64,000 nt of DNA from Lewinella sp. 4G2. GTDB taxonomy: Bacteria > Bacteroidota > Bacteroidia > Chitinophagales > Saprospiraceae. This document shows positions 18,520 to 25,923 of this stretch, in pieces. A model generated the notes under the pieces. The model saw only the letters and a program-made list of their open reading frames with translations, made no database searches and had not been told where the DNA came from. The first letter of the stretch is position 1, and each line of letters opens with the position of its first letter. Made by a program: the position numbers and the translations under genes. The stretch spans positions 1 to 64,000 of the forward strand of contig NZ_LVWJ02000019.1 in NCBI RefSeq assembly GCF_001625015.1, given 5' to 3'.

Positions 18520-18960
18520 CTTGTGGGTGCCTCCGGCGGTTGCGCAGGAGAGGTAGAGAATTAGAGAACCAGAGAAATTTAAAACGACCATTTTCTCCCG
18601 GAGGGAGAAGCCAGTTAGCCTAGGGTCAAGGAGGCCGCAGGCTGAACGACCCTAGGTATTCGTTAATTCCGGGGTGGTAATGATGCCTCCGGCGGTTTCA
18701 CAGGAGAGGTAGAGAATTAGAGAACCAGAGAAATTTAAAACGGCCATTTTCTCCCGGAGGGAGAAGCCAGTTAGCCTAGGGTCAAGGAGGCCGCAGGCTG
18801 AACGACCCTAGGTTTTCGTTACGATTTCCGGGATTTCGTTACAACCTCCAGATTCCAACGCCTAACCCCGGAGGGGTTCACCTCGTAGCCCGGGGTTAAC
18901 GGCGTAGCCGTCTCGCCCCGGGTTTTCGATCGTTGGGTGTACGTATTTACCAAATTCAAA
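18520..18960. repeat. Palindromic CTCCCGGAGGGAG / CCTAGGGTC repeats, two copies plus CCCCGGAGGGG module
   Basis: Two tandem copies (from about 18529 and 18683) of GCCTCCGGCGGTTTCACAGG, GGTAGAGAATTAGAGAACC, CTCCCGGAGGGAGAAGCC, TTAGCCTAGGGTCAAGG and GAACGACCCTAGG. CCTAGGGTC and GACCCTAGG pair as a stem, and CTCCCGGAGGGAG is itself palindromic. A further module CCCCGGAGGGGTTCACC with AGCCCGGGGTTAACGGC follows (18868-18925). Larger versions flank the ABC transporter operon. The region separates the TonB receptor gene from the aceK stop. Confidence 0.8.
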
Positions 18961-18961
18961 A

Positions 18962-20800
18962 TCACCCCACCCCAAACCGAAAATCCGTCCTATAAGGGAA
19001 CACATCCATGATCTCCCCCGCCAGCAGACGGGATTTAATGTCGTTCCAGAAATCGGCGTCAAAGATCTCGCCGTGGCGGCCCCGGAGGTAGGTCAGGTTG
19101 GGGCCGGAGCGCATGAGGAAACCGGGAAACTCTTCGGGGAAAATATCCTTCGGCCCCACGTAGTACCAGGGGTGGCTGGCCATTTCTTCTTCGTACGTCC
19201 GCGCTTCGGGGATGTGGCGGAAGTTGCAGTCCGTCACCAATTCGATCTCATCGTAGTCGTAGAAAACAACGCGGTTCACGCGCGTAACGCCGAAGTTCTT
19301 CAGCAGCAGGTCGCCGGGGAAGATGTTGGCGCAGGCAAGTTGTTTGATGGCGCGGCCGTAGTCGCGCAGGGCCTTTTTGGCCATTTTTTCGTCCGCCGTT
19401 TCCAGGTAGATGTTCAGTGGCGTCATCTTCTTCTCCACGTAGACGTGGCTGATCAGGACGGCATCCCCATCAATTTTCACCTTACTCGGGGCGGTGCTTT
19501 GGAGTTCGGCGAGGCACTCCATTTCGAAGCGCTCCAACGGCAAACTGAGTTGCTGGAAGAGGTAGCTATCGGCCATCCGCCCCACCCGGTCGTGGCGTTT
19601 TACGAGGTCGTATTTTTCCTTCACCGTCGCCTCCGTTACCTGCTTGGGGGGCGCAAATTTGTCGCGGATGATCTTGAATACCATATTCATCCGGGGCATC
19701 GTAAATACGTACATGACCATTCCGGCGATGCCGGGTGCCGTCCCAAAGTTCTCCGCTGGCCCCATCCCATTTGTTGGCACCTGCGGCAGCGCCCTTTGTT
19801 CCTGAACTGGCGCTGTTCCCGATTCAATGCGAGACGAATTGGGCGCTGTCGCGGGTGCGATGGAAGTGGGTTTGGCCGTGCGCCGAAAGTGGCGGCGGAG
19901 CTCCCGGTAAAAGACCGTCTTGCCGTGCTTTTCGAAGCCGATGGCGTTGTAGAGCTCGCTGATCGCCTTGGTCGGCATGAAGGTTTGCAGGAAATCCACC
20001 ATGTCGCTGGGGACCGTGATGTCCGCCAGAAAGTAGGAGCGGTGATAGGAAAAAATGGAGGTGACCTGGTCCGCCTCGAGCAGCAGTGCGTCCACGAAAA
20101 TTCCCCGCTCCGCCGTGTGCAGTAAGGGTAAAATGAAGGGGTATAGCCGCCCCTCCCGCCGGTACCGCCCGACGATGTAGGCGGATTTATTGCGGTAAAA
20201 AACGGAGCTGAGGATCTCCAATGTATCGTACGGCGTGAGGTGGCCAAAGTCCGCCGCCAACTCCGCCCAGCGCTCGGCTACCCGACGGGCGTCGCGCTCC
20301 TTATCCTCCCAGGGTGCATTGAACTGCGTGGTTTCCAGTACCTGCGTGACGACCTCGAGCGCCGTGTGGTCCCCCAACTTGAACTCGCGGCTGATGCGGG
20401 ACATCCCCTTAAACTCCCGGTAATCACTCGTCCGGGAAACAAACATCAACGCCGGGTCCGCCCCCACCGAATGGAAGTGGCGGTAGACGCTGTTATAAAA
20501 GGTCTCCGCAATATTGCGGGTGTTGAAGTGGGCAATGTCCTCCCCGTAAGCTTCCTTGACGAGCGCCCAAAAATCGGGTGCCGCCCAGGTATCCCCGAGC
20601 AGGTCGGAGATCTTCCGCGTCGTCTCGCCAACGATGTCGCGGTAGAGGTTGATCCGCGTCCGCGCGTCCGCCTGAATACCGTGCCAATCCCGTTCCTCAA
20701 AACGAATGCGCGCGCCCTTCGTGATGATCTTGAACCGGTAGTAGTAATCGAGGTAACCCATCAGGAATTGGTGGGAGACTTCGTAGTGGCGGAGGTGCAT
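18962..20800 (-). CDS. aceK: Isocitrate dehydrogenase kinase/phosphatase with in-frame repeat insertion
   Basis: 612 residues, longer than the ~580 typical of proteobacterial AceK. It switches isocitrate dehydrogenase off and on by phosphorylation, routing carbon to the glyoxylate bypass. The N-terminal regulatory half is followed by the ATP-binding loop APGIAGMVMYVF (about 354) and FKIIRDKFAPPK, HDRVGRMADS, LLLKNFGVTRVNRVVFYDYD and EIELVTDCNFRHIP. Between RRHFRRT and FGTAPGIAGM, about 45 extra residues (about 305-350) are rich in Pro, Ala, Ser and Thr. They are encoded by two copies of the short repeat in opposite orientation (19777-19793 and 19842-19858). The frame is intact. No isocitrate lyase or malate synthase gene lies in the window. 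Confidence 0.95.
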   Translation of the reverse strand: MHLRHYEVSHQFLMGYLDYYYRFKIITKGARIRFEERDWHGIQADARTRINLYRDIVGETTRKISDLLGDTWAAPDFWALVKEAYGEDIAHFNTRNIAETFYNSVYRHFHSVGADPALMFVSRTSDYREFKGMSRISREFKLGDHTALEVVTQVLETTQFNAPWEDKERDARRVAERWAELAADFGHLTPYDTLEILSSVFYRNKSAYIVGRYRREGRLYPFILPLLHTAERGIFVDALLLEADQVTSIFSYHRSYFLADITVPSDMVDFLQTFMPTKAISELYNAIGFEKHGKTVFYRELRRHFRRTAKPTSIAPATAPNSSRIESGTAPVQEQRALPQVPTNGMGPAENFGTAPGIAGMVMYVFTMPRMNMVFKIIRDKFAPPKQVTEATVKEKYDLVKRHDRVGRMADSYLFQQLSLPLERFEMECLAELQSTAPSKVKIDGDAVLISHVYVEKKMTPLNIYLETADEKMAKKALRDYGRAIKQLACANIFPGDLLLKNFGVTRVNRVVFYDYDEIELVTDCNFRHIPEARTYEEEMASHPWYYVGPKDIFPEEFPGFLMRSGPNLTYLRGRHGEIFDADFWNDIKSRLLAGEIMDVFPYRTDFRFGVG

Positions 20801-20905
20801 TATTAGTCTGTAGTCTGTAGTCTGTAGTCTTTAGTCTGTAGTCTTTAGTCTTTAGTCTGTAGTCTGTAGTCGACCGTCTGCAGACTACAGACTATAGACT
20901 ATAGA
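20801..20905. repeat. AGTCTGT heptamer array forming a long imperfect hairpin
   Basis: TAGTCTG/TAGTCTT repeated about ten times (20806-20868), then its inverse (CAGACTACAGACTATAGACT, 20880-20908). It begins two bases after the mscS stop on the minus strand and ends just before the aceK start. It could fold into one long stem and act as a terminator or mRNA 3'-end stabiliser for mscS (inference). A copy with the same words follows hppD. Confidence 0.75.
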
Positions 20906-21715
20906 CTATTTACTAATGTGTACATCCATTTGCGGATAAGGAATCCCAATGTTCGCTGCATCGAACGACTTCTTGATCTGCTCCGTGATGTGGAAATAGG
21001 CGGGCCAGTAGTTGTCATTGGTCGTCCAGACGCGGACGGCGAAATCTACGCTGGAATCGTTGAGGGTTTTGACGAAGATGTCGGCGGGGCGGGTTTGGTC
21101 CACCATCTCCGCGCCGGCGATGACTTGCTTGATGACGGAGCGGGCCTGATCAATATCGTCGTCGTAGCCGATGCCGAAGGTCATGTCCACGCGGCGGATG
21201 CCCTGGGCGGTCATGTTCTGGATGGCGTTGCCCATCACGTTACCGTTGGGGATGATGACGAGCCGGTTATCCAAGGTCGTGAGAATCGTGTTAAACACTT
21301 GAATTTCCTTTACGGTACCGGTGTAGCCGTCCGCCGTCACGAAATCACCCACCCGGAAGGGGCGGAAGGTGAGCAGGAGGATACCGCTCGCGAAGTGCCC
21401 CAGGTTCCCCTGCAAAGCCAGGCCAACCGCCAGCGAAAGCGCGGAGAGGATAGCGATGAAGGACGTCGTTTCCACCCCGAACATCCCCGCCACGGAGAGG
21501 ATGAGTAGGATCTTCATGCCAATCCCCAAAAAGCTGGTGATGAAGCCGGAAACGCTGTAGTCAAAATTCTTGGTGACGAGGATCGATTTCAACTTATCGA
21601 TGGCCCAGTTGATCAACTTAAAACCAATAATGAGGATCGCCAGGCCGGCGAATACCTTGAAGCCGATTTCGAGAAATACGGGCTCGTAATCGTCCCACAT
21701 TTTTTGTAAGTCCAT
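20906..21715 (-). CDS. Small-conductance mechanosensitive channel, MscS family
   Basis: 269 residues, the usual length of compact MscS channels. Three membrane helices: about 12-35 (FKVFAGLAILIIGFKLINWA), 55-85 and the pore helix about 88-112. The family signature GNLGHFASGILLLTFRPFRV leads into the cytoplasmic β domain (GDFVTADGYTGTVKEIQVF), and the C-terminal α/β part follows. It opens under membrane tension to release solutes after osmotic downshock. A TACCTTCG element lies 20 nt upstream. It is followed on the same strand by aceK. Confidence 0.94.
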   Translation of the reverse strand: MDLQKMWDDYEPVFLEIGFKVFAGLAILIIGFKLINWAIDKLKSILVTKNFDYSVSGFITSFLGIGMKILLILSVAGMFGVETTSFIAILSALSLAVGLALQGNLGHFASGILLLTFRPFRVGDFVTADGYTGTVKEIQVFNTILTTLDNRLVIIPNGNVMGNAIQNMTAQGIRRVDMTFGIGYDDDIDQARSVIKQVIAGAEMVDQTRPADIFVKTLNDSSVDFAVRVWTTNDNYWPAYFHITEQIKKSFDAANIGIPYPQMDVHISK

Positions 21716-21734
21716 GGTGTTTTTCTTTTGCTTA

Positions 21735-21742
21735 CGAAGGTA
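21735..21742 (-). promoter_or_regulatory. Candidate -7 promoter element of mscS
   Basis: Minus-strand TACCTTCG 20 nt before the mscS ATG, identical to the octamers before aspS and before the lipoprotein gene at 63333. It is one base off TAnnTTTG. Assignment rests on recurrence and position. Confidence 0.45.
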
Positions 21743-21837
21743 TTAAAGTTGGCAACAAAAGACTTACGGTTTGGGAATTTAGCTTCGGAGGTGATTTTTT
21801 GGTGCTTTAGCTTCGGTGCTACTTCGTAGCGGTGCTC

Positions 21838-21896
21838 TTTTTCGCAAAGAAGAATAAGGCGGAAGAGAGGATTAAGAGGAGAAGAATAGTGGCCTG
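21838..21896. repeat. CGCAAAGAAGAATAAGGCGG repeat, relative of the 37.4-kb family
   Basis: Purine-rich TTCGCAAAGAAGAATAAGGC followed by GGAAGAGAGGATTAAGAGG. Its reverse complement matches the pyrimidine-rich repeats at 37361, 37548 and 53743. It also resembles the start of composite unit B. The rest of the 300-bp gap before recX holds only the candidate promoter. Confidence 0.5.
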
Positions 21897-21991
21897 CCCT
21901 TGCCCGTGTTTGTGTGTTTCACACGCTGAGCCCGCCACAAGCAGTATAAATCTCTGTGTGTCTAAAGCAACATTTTAACTACTTTTTGTTT

Positions 21992-21999
21992 TACCTTTG
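21992..21999 (+). promoter_or_regulatory. Candidate -7 promoter element of recX
   Basis: TACCTTTG, a perfect match to the Bacteroidota -7 consensus TAnnTTTG, 23 nt before the recX start codon. No clear TTG was found at the -33 distance. Confidence 0.55.
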
Positions 22000-22022
22000 C
22001 CAGGCTCATTCAAACAAAACCC

Positions 22023-22517
22023 GTGTACTACAAGCCGAAGCAGGCCCCGAAAGTCGTTTATACCCGCGAGCAAGCCCTGGAGGCGTTGCAGCACTACTGC
22101 GCGTATCAGGATCGCTGCCACCAGGAGGCCCGGCAAAAGCTTCGCGAACTCCGCTGTTTCGGCCACGAAGCCGAGGAGGTGATCTGTGACCTGATCGCAG
22201 AAAAGTACCTCGACGACGAACGCTTCGCCCGCTCTTTCGCCCGCGGCAAATTCAAGATCAAACGCTGGGGCCGCATGAAAATCACCCGCGAGCTCAAGCA
22301 ACGCGACATCTCCGCCTACTGCATTAAAAAAGGACTCTCGGAGATCGAAGAAGAAGACTACCTCAAAACCCTCGAAGACGAACTACTACGCCGCGACCGC
22401 GCCGAAAAACCCGGCCTCCACCCCTACCTCAAACGCCGGAAATTGGCGGATTATATGTTCCAGCGGGGGTATGAGAGTTACTTGACTTGGGAGTGTATTA
22501 ATCGGTTGGAGCTTTAG
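22023..22517 (+). CDS. recX: RecX-family regulator of RecA
   Basis: 164 residues, normal for RecX. The family consists of tandem three-helix units that bind within the RecA filament groove and limit recombinase activity. Diagnostic segments are AYQDRCHQEARQKLRELRCFG, EEVICDLIAEKYLDDERFAR and GRMKITRELKQRDISAYCI. The GTG at 22023 is the only start before the conserved region and sits 23 nt after a perfect TAnnTTTG. recA is not in the window. The stop is followed within 5 bp by a strong hairpin. Confidence 0.92.
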   Translation: MYYKPKQAPKVVYTREQALEALQHYCAYQDRCHQEARQKLRELRCFGHEAEEVICDLIAEKYLDDERFARSFARGKFKIKRWGRMKITRELKQRDISAYCIKKGLSEIEEEDYLKTLEDELLRRDRAEKPGLHPYLKRRKLADYMFQRGYESYLTWECINRLEL

Positions 22518-22521
22518 TAGC

Positions 22522-22573
22522 GTAGTCGGGTAGTCGGGTAGTGCACTACGCTACTACCCGACTACCCGACTAC
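22522..22573. terminator. Perfect 21-bp hairpin between convergent recX and peptidase genes
   Basis: GTAGTCGGGTAGTCGGGTAGT (22522-22542) and its exact reverse complement (22553-22573) enclose a 10-base loop. It lies 4 bp after the recX stop and just before the convergent isoaspartyl peptidase stop. The arms are tandem 8-mers (GTAGTCGG). A CAGACTACAGACT segment (about 22580-22602) follows. There is no T run directly after it, so it may act as a bidirectional stem rather than a classical Rho-independent terminator. Confidence 0.65.
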
Positions 22574-22591
22574 GATACTAAAGACTGCAGA

Positions 22592-23635
22592 CTACAGACT
22601 AAAAAACTCCACCTCTCTAACTCCCCCACTCTTCAAATACCCCCGGTACATCCCCGGCGTATTAAAGGGCATGGCCACGTTACCGTTCTTATCCAGCGCG
22701 ATCAGGCCACCGGTGCCCCCTTTTTCTACCAGCGTTTTGTGGATCACTGCGTTGGCGGCTTCTTCGACCGTCGCGCCGCCGTAGGCCATGCGCGCGTGTA
22801 CGTCGTAGGCCACGGCGTAGCGGATGAAGTACTCGCCCCAGCCGGTGCAACTCACGCCGCAGGTGGCGTTGTCCGCGTAAGTGCCGGCGCCGATGATGGG
22901 GCTGTCGCCGAGTCGGTTGAAGCGTTTGTTGGTCATTCCTCCGGTGGAGGTGCCGGCGGCAAGATTCCCAGATTTATCGAGGGCGACGCAGCCGACGGTG
23001 CCGTGTTTCTTGTCCACGTCGATTGGCTTGTCTTCGTTTTCTTGTTCGGTCTTCTCCCCTTCGAGGGCGCGCTGCAAGCTCTGGTAGCGGCCTTCGGTGT
23101 AGAAGTACTTGGGGTCCACGCTTTCCAGGCCGGCGGCGATGGCGAAGTCGTTCGCGCCCTTCCCGGAGAGCAGTACGTGTTCCGATTTTTCCAGCACGGC
23201 CCGGGCGGCGGAGATGGGGTGTTTGATGGTCGTCACGCCCCCGACGGCGCCGGCGTTCTGGTCGTGGCCGGTCATAAAACTGGCGTCCATTTCGTTGATT
23301 CCGGCGTTGGTAAATACAGCGCCTTTTCCGGCGTTGAAGTACTCGCTGTCTTCCATGATCCAGATCGTGGCTTCCACGGCGTCGGCTGCGGTCCCTCCGG
23401 CGGCGAGGATCTTTTCGCCGGCGTCCATCGCCGCATTCATCGCTGCTTTGATGGCTTTTTCTTTCTCCGGCGTCATGTTTTCTGGCAAGATTGTGCCGGC
23501 TCCGCCGTGGATGACGAGGGCGTATTCGGGGCGGTCTGCGTCCGTAGTAGCAGTCATTTCAGCTGACGTGGTTGGGGCGCTGTCGCAGGTGCAAAGGAGG
23601 AGGGCGAGCAGGGTGAGGATGGGGAGGGAGCGCAT
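22592..23635 (-). CDS. Isoaspartyl peptidase / L-asparaginase (Ntn-hydrolase), exported
   Basis: 347 residues. An N-terminal signal peptide ending LLCTCDSAPT puts the enzyme in the periplasm or on a membrane. The plant-type asparaginase fold follows: VIHGGAGTILPE near 42, MEDSEYFNAGKGAVFTNAG, and the autocleavage site KKHGTVGCVALDKSG whose threonine (about residue 213) becomes the new N-terminal nucleophile. GTSTGGMTNK and GAGTYADN supply the binding site. It hydrolyses isoaspartyl dipeptides and asparagine. The signal peptide is encoded partly by an antisense copy of the short repeat (23576-23592). Confidence 0.93.
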   Translation of the reverse strand: MRSLPILTLLALLLCTCDSAPTTSAEMTATTDADRPEYALVIHGGAGTILPENMTPEKEKAIKAAMNAAMDAGEKILAAGGTAADAVEATIWIMEDSEYFNAGKGAVFTNAGINEMDASFMTGHDQNAGAVGGVTTIKHPISAARAVLEKSEHVLLSGKGANDFAIAAGLESVDPKYFYTEGRYQSLQRALEGEKTEQENEDKPIDVDKKHGTVGCVALDKSGNLAAGTSTGGMTNKRFNRLGDSPIIGAGTYADNATCGVSCTGWGEYFIRYAVAYDVHARMAYGGATVEEAANAVIHKTLVEKGGTGGLIALDKNGNVAMPFNTPGMYRGYLKSGGVREVEFFSL

Positions 23636-23669
23636 GTTGGGAGGATTTGGGGGAAGATAGGGAGCGTTT

Positions 23670-23745
23670 GGTTTAGGACGGCTGCGCCTTTAAAACGCTG
23701 CGCTTTAGAACGGCTTCGCCTTTGGGACGCTTCGCTTTGGTTGAA
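23670..23745. repeat. GCTTCGC mini-hairpin repeats
   Basis: Tandem units of the form ACGGCTTCGCCTTTGGGACG (about 23678-23741), the reverse complement of the GCGAAGC units at 27140. Two copies read GCTGCGC and two GCTTCGC. It lies between the divergent peptidase and cbpA-like genes. Confidence 0.6.
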
Positions 23746-23816
23746 TTCCAATTATGGAGAGGTGAAGTGGCCGATAAAATTGAACCAAACTTTCCGCCGG
23801 CCCATCCCGTAATAAA

Positions 23817-24761
23817 ATGACTATGGCAGCATTTATCGATTACTACCAGACCCTGGGCGTTCCGAAAGACGCCGACCAGAAGGCCATCAAAAAAGCGTTC
23901 CGCAAACTGGCGCGGAAATACCACCCGGACCTCAACGAAGGCAACGCGGAGGCGGAGCAGAAATTCAAGGCCGTCAACGAAGCCAATGCGGTACTCTCCG
24001 ACCCGGAAAAGCGGAAGAAGTACGATAAGTACGGCAAGGATTAGGAACACGCCGAGCAATTCGAAAAAGCTGGCTACGGTGGTGGCGCCGGCGGCGGCAA
24101 CCCCTTTGGTAGCGGAAATCCCTTTGGCGGCGGTGGCCAACGCTACACCTATTCCACCGGCGGTGGTGGCGACGAAGACTTCTCCGAATTCTTCAGCCAA
24201 ATGTTTGGCGGTGGCGGTGGAGCGGGCTTTGGCGGTGGCCGTCGCCGCACCTCTTTCAAGGGGCAGGACCTTGAGGCGACCCTCCGCGTCCGTATGGAGG
24301 ATATCCTCAAGAGTGAAAAGCAAGTCCTGACGGTTAACGGCAAGCAACTACGGATCACTATTCCCGCCGGGGTCGAGGACGGGCAGCGTATCCGCCTTCG
24401 CGGCCAGGGTGGCCCTGGCCCGGAAGGCGGCACGGCCGGCGATCTCTACATCACCTTCGAAGTCATTACTCCTCCGGAGTACCGACGTGAAGGAGCGGAC
24501 CTGTACAAGACCGTCGCCGTCCCCGTAGCAACGATGGTCCTTGGCGGCAAGTTGGAGGTGACTACCCCCACGGGTAAAGTGATGATCCCAGTTGCCGAAT
24601 TGACGCAAAACGGAAAGCGGGTCCGCCTCAAAGGCAAGGGCCTCCCCGTCTACAAAAAGGAGGCTTCCGGCGACCTCTACGTCGACCTCGAAGCCCAGCT
24701 CCCCACTAGCCTGACCGATGAGCAACGGAAGGCGTACCAACAACTCAATGACCTAAATTAA
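23817..24761 (+). pseudogene. CbpA-like J-domain co-chaperone interrupted by an in-frame TAG
   Basis: The frame would give a ~314-residue DnaJ-type protein. The J domain (residues 4-70) has the HPD motif in [13 protein letters not shown] at 24042-24044 stops it after KKYDKYGKD. The same frame then continues without a shift: EHAEQFEKAGYGGGAG, a Gly/Phe-rich linker, and two CTD substrate-binding domains (GQDLEATLRVRMEDILKS ... GKGLPVYKKEASGDLYVDLE). Relatives usually have Trp just after this point (YGxxWxHA), so TGG to TAG is the simplest explanation. Two products are possible: a 75-residue J domain, and a CTD fragment from an internal ATG (for example 24201). A sequencing error cannot be excluded. 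cbpM follows. Confidence 0.85.
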
Positions 24762-24766
24762 TCGCC

Positions 24767-25036
24767 ATGCAAGACGGTGTCAGCTACATCACGGTGCAGC
24801 AATTTTGCGCCTTCCACCAGTGCGAAGTCATCATCCTCAACGAATTTGTGGACCATGGCATTTTCGAACTCCAGACTCAGGGTGAGGCTCAGGTCATTCC
24901 CGAACCCCAACTACCCCGTATCGAGCGCGCGCTGCGTTTGTACCGAGATCTCGGAGTTAATGCGGCGGGGATTGATATTATTTTGGGCTTGTTGGATCGG
25001 TTGGAGGGGCGTGGTCCCCTGGTAGAAGATTTTTAG
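24767..25036 (+). CDS. cbpM: CbpM-like chaperone modulator
   Basis: 89 residues. It resembles CbpM, a small MerR-like helix-turn-helix protein that binds the J domain of CbpA and blocks its activity. Visible features: YITVQQFCAFHQCEVIILNE at the start, PQLPRIERALRLYRDLGVN in the middle and AAGIDIILGLLDRLE at the end. It starts 5 bp after the cbpA-like stop, so the pair is an operon. If the J-domain product is only a short fragment, CbpM could still bind it. Confidence 0.85.
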   Translation: MQDGVSYITVQQFCAFHQCEVIILNEFVDHGIFELQTQGEAQVIPEPQLPRIERALRLYRDLGVNAAGIDIILGLLDRLEGRGPLVEDF

Positions 25037-25044
25037 GAGGCGAT

Positions 25045-25092
25045 TGCTAATGCGAAACGTTCTTAAGGCGAAGCAATCCTAACGGCGAAGCT
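25045..25092. repeat. GCGAAGC repeats after cbpM
   Basis: GCGAAACG, GGCGAAGCAATCC and GGCGAAGCTTA follow one another after the cbpM stop and before the DUF3667 gene. They are the same mini-hairpin words as the array at 27140, here only two complete. Confidence 0.5.
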
Positions 25093-25107
25093 TATATTTA
25101 TCCAACC

Positions 25108-25923
25108 ATGCGCCCCGCCCCACCCCCAAACCATACCCTCCCGCCGGATACCCACTGCCTCAATTGCCGGAGGGAACTCACCGGTAAGTTCTGCGCCAAT
25201 TGCGGGCAACGCGCCACCACCAAGCGCTTCAGCCTGAAGACGCTTTGGGACGGGCAATTCATCGAGGATGTCCTTCAACTCAACCGGGGGCTCGGGCGCA
25301 CCGTGGTCGATCTCTTCTACCGCCCGGGTTACCTGGCGCTGGACTACATCGGCGGCCACCGCAAGAAATACTTCAACTTCCTGGCGCTCTTGCTCCTCAC
25401 TTTGGGGATAGACTTGCTGCTACGCTCCTACGCAACGGTTCCGCTCGACTTTATCCTGGCCAAACGTTTCGCCATCCAGATGCCCATCCCGGAAGAGTCG
25501 GAGGCCCTCGATGCGGTACTCCGGCGCAGTTATCGGGTGGTGATTTTCGCCATTTTGGCCTTCGTCACTTTTCTGCAATGGCTCATTTATTGGCGCAAGC
25601 CTTTCAATTTCTGGGAGCACTTCGTGGGCATTTGTTTCCTGTTTGCCATGCAGAACGTCTTCAGTATTTTGGGTGGCATCCTGCCTTTGTTCCCACTTTC
25701 CCGTGAGGTATTGGCCTTTAACTACCAAGCGAATTCAGCACTGATCACGGCGATGACCTTCGTTTACTTCTGGCAGTTCAGTACCCGGCTCTACCGCTCC
25801 TTCTTCGGCCGCTTGTGGCGCGTCTACCTACTGTGGATGTTCACCGTTACGCTTGCGGCGCTCATCCTGGCCGGCGTGGTCAACTTCGCCATTGGCATTT
25901 ACGATCCGGCAGGTCTGAACTAA
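25108..25923 (+). CDS. DUF3667 membrane protein with N-terminal zinc ribbon
   Basis: 271 residues. A CLNCRRELTGKFCANCGQRA double-CxxC zinc ribbon (about 14-31) precedes KRFSLKTLWDGQFIEDVLQ and a membrane region of about five helices (GGHRKKYFNFLALLLLTLGI at about 91; FAILAFVTFLQWLIYW; VGICFLFAMQNVFSILGG; VYLLWMFTVTLAALILAGVV). This is the DUF3667 layout common in Bacteroidota. Its role is unknown. It is convergent with the PIG-L gene; the stop codons nearly touch. Confidence 0.88.
   Translation: MRPAPPPNHTLPPDTHCLNCRRELTGKFCANCGQRATTKRFSLKTLWDGQFIEDVLQLNRGLGRTVVDLFYRPGYLALDYIGGHRKKYFNFLALLLLTLGIDLLLRSYATVPLDFILAKRFAIQMPIPEESEALDAVLRRSYRVVIFAILAFVTFLQWLIYWRKPFNFWEHFVGICFLFAMQNVFSILGGILPLFPLSREVLAFNYQANSALITAMTFVYFWQFSTRLYRSFFGRLWRVYLLWMFTVTLAALILAGVVNFAIGIYDPAGLN

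Noticed and set aside
22541-23566. 341-codon open frame antisense to the isoaspartyl peptidase gene
   Set aside because: Overlaps an enzyme with complete catalytic motifs; the translation is a low-complexity shadow.
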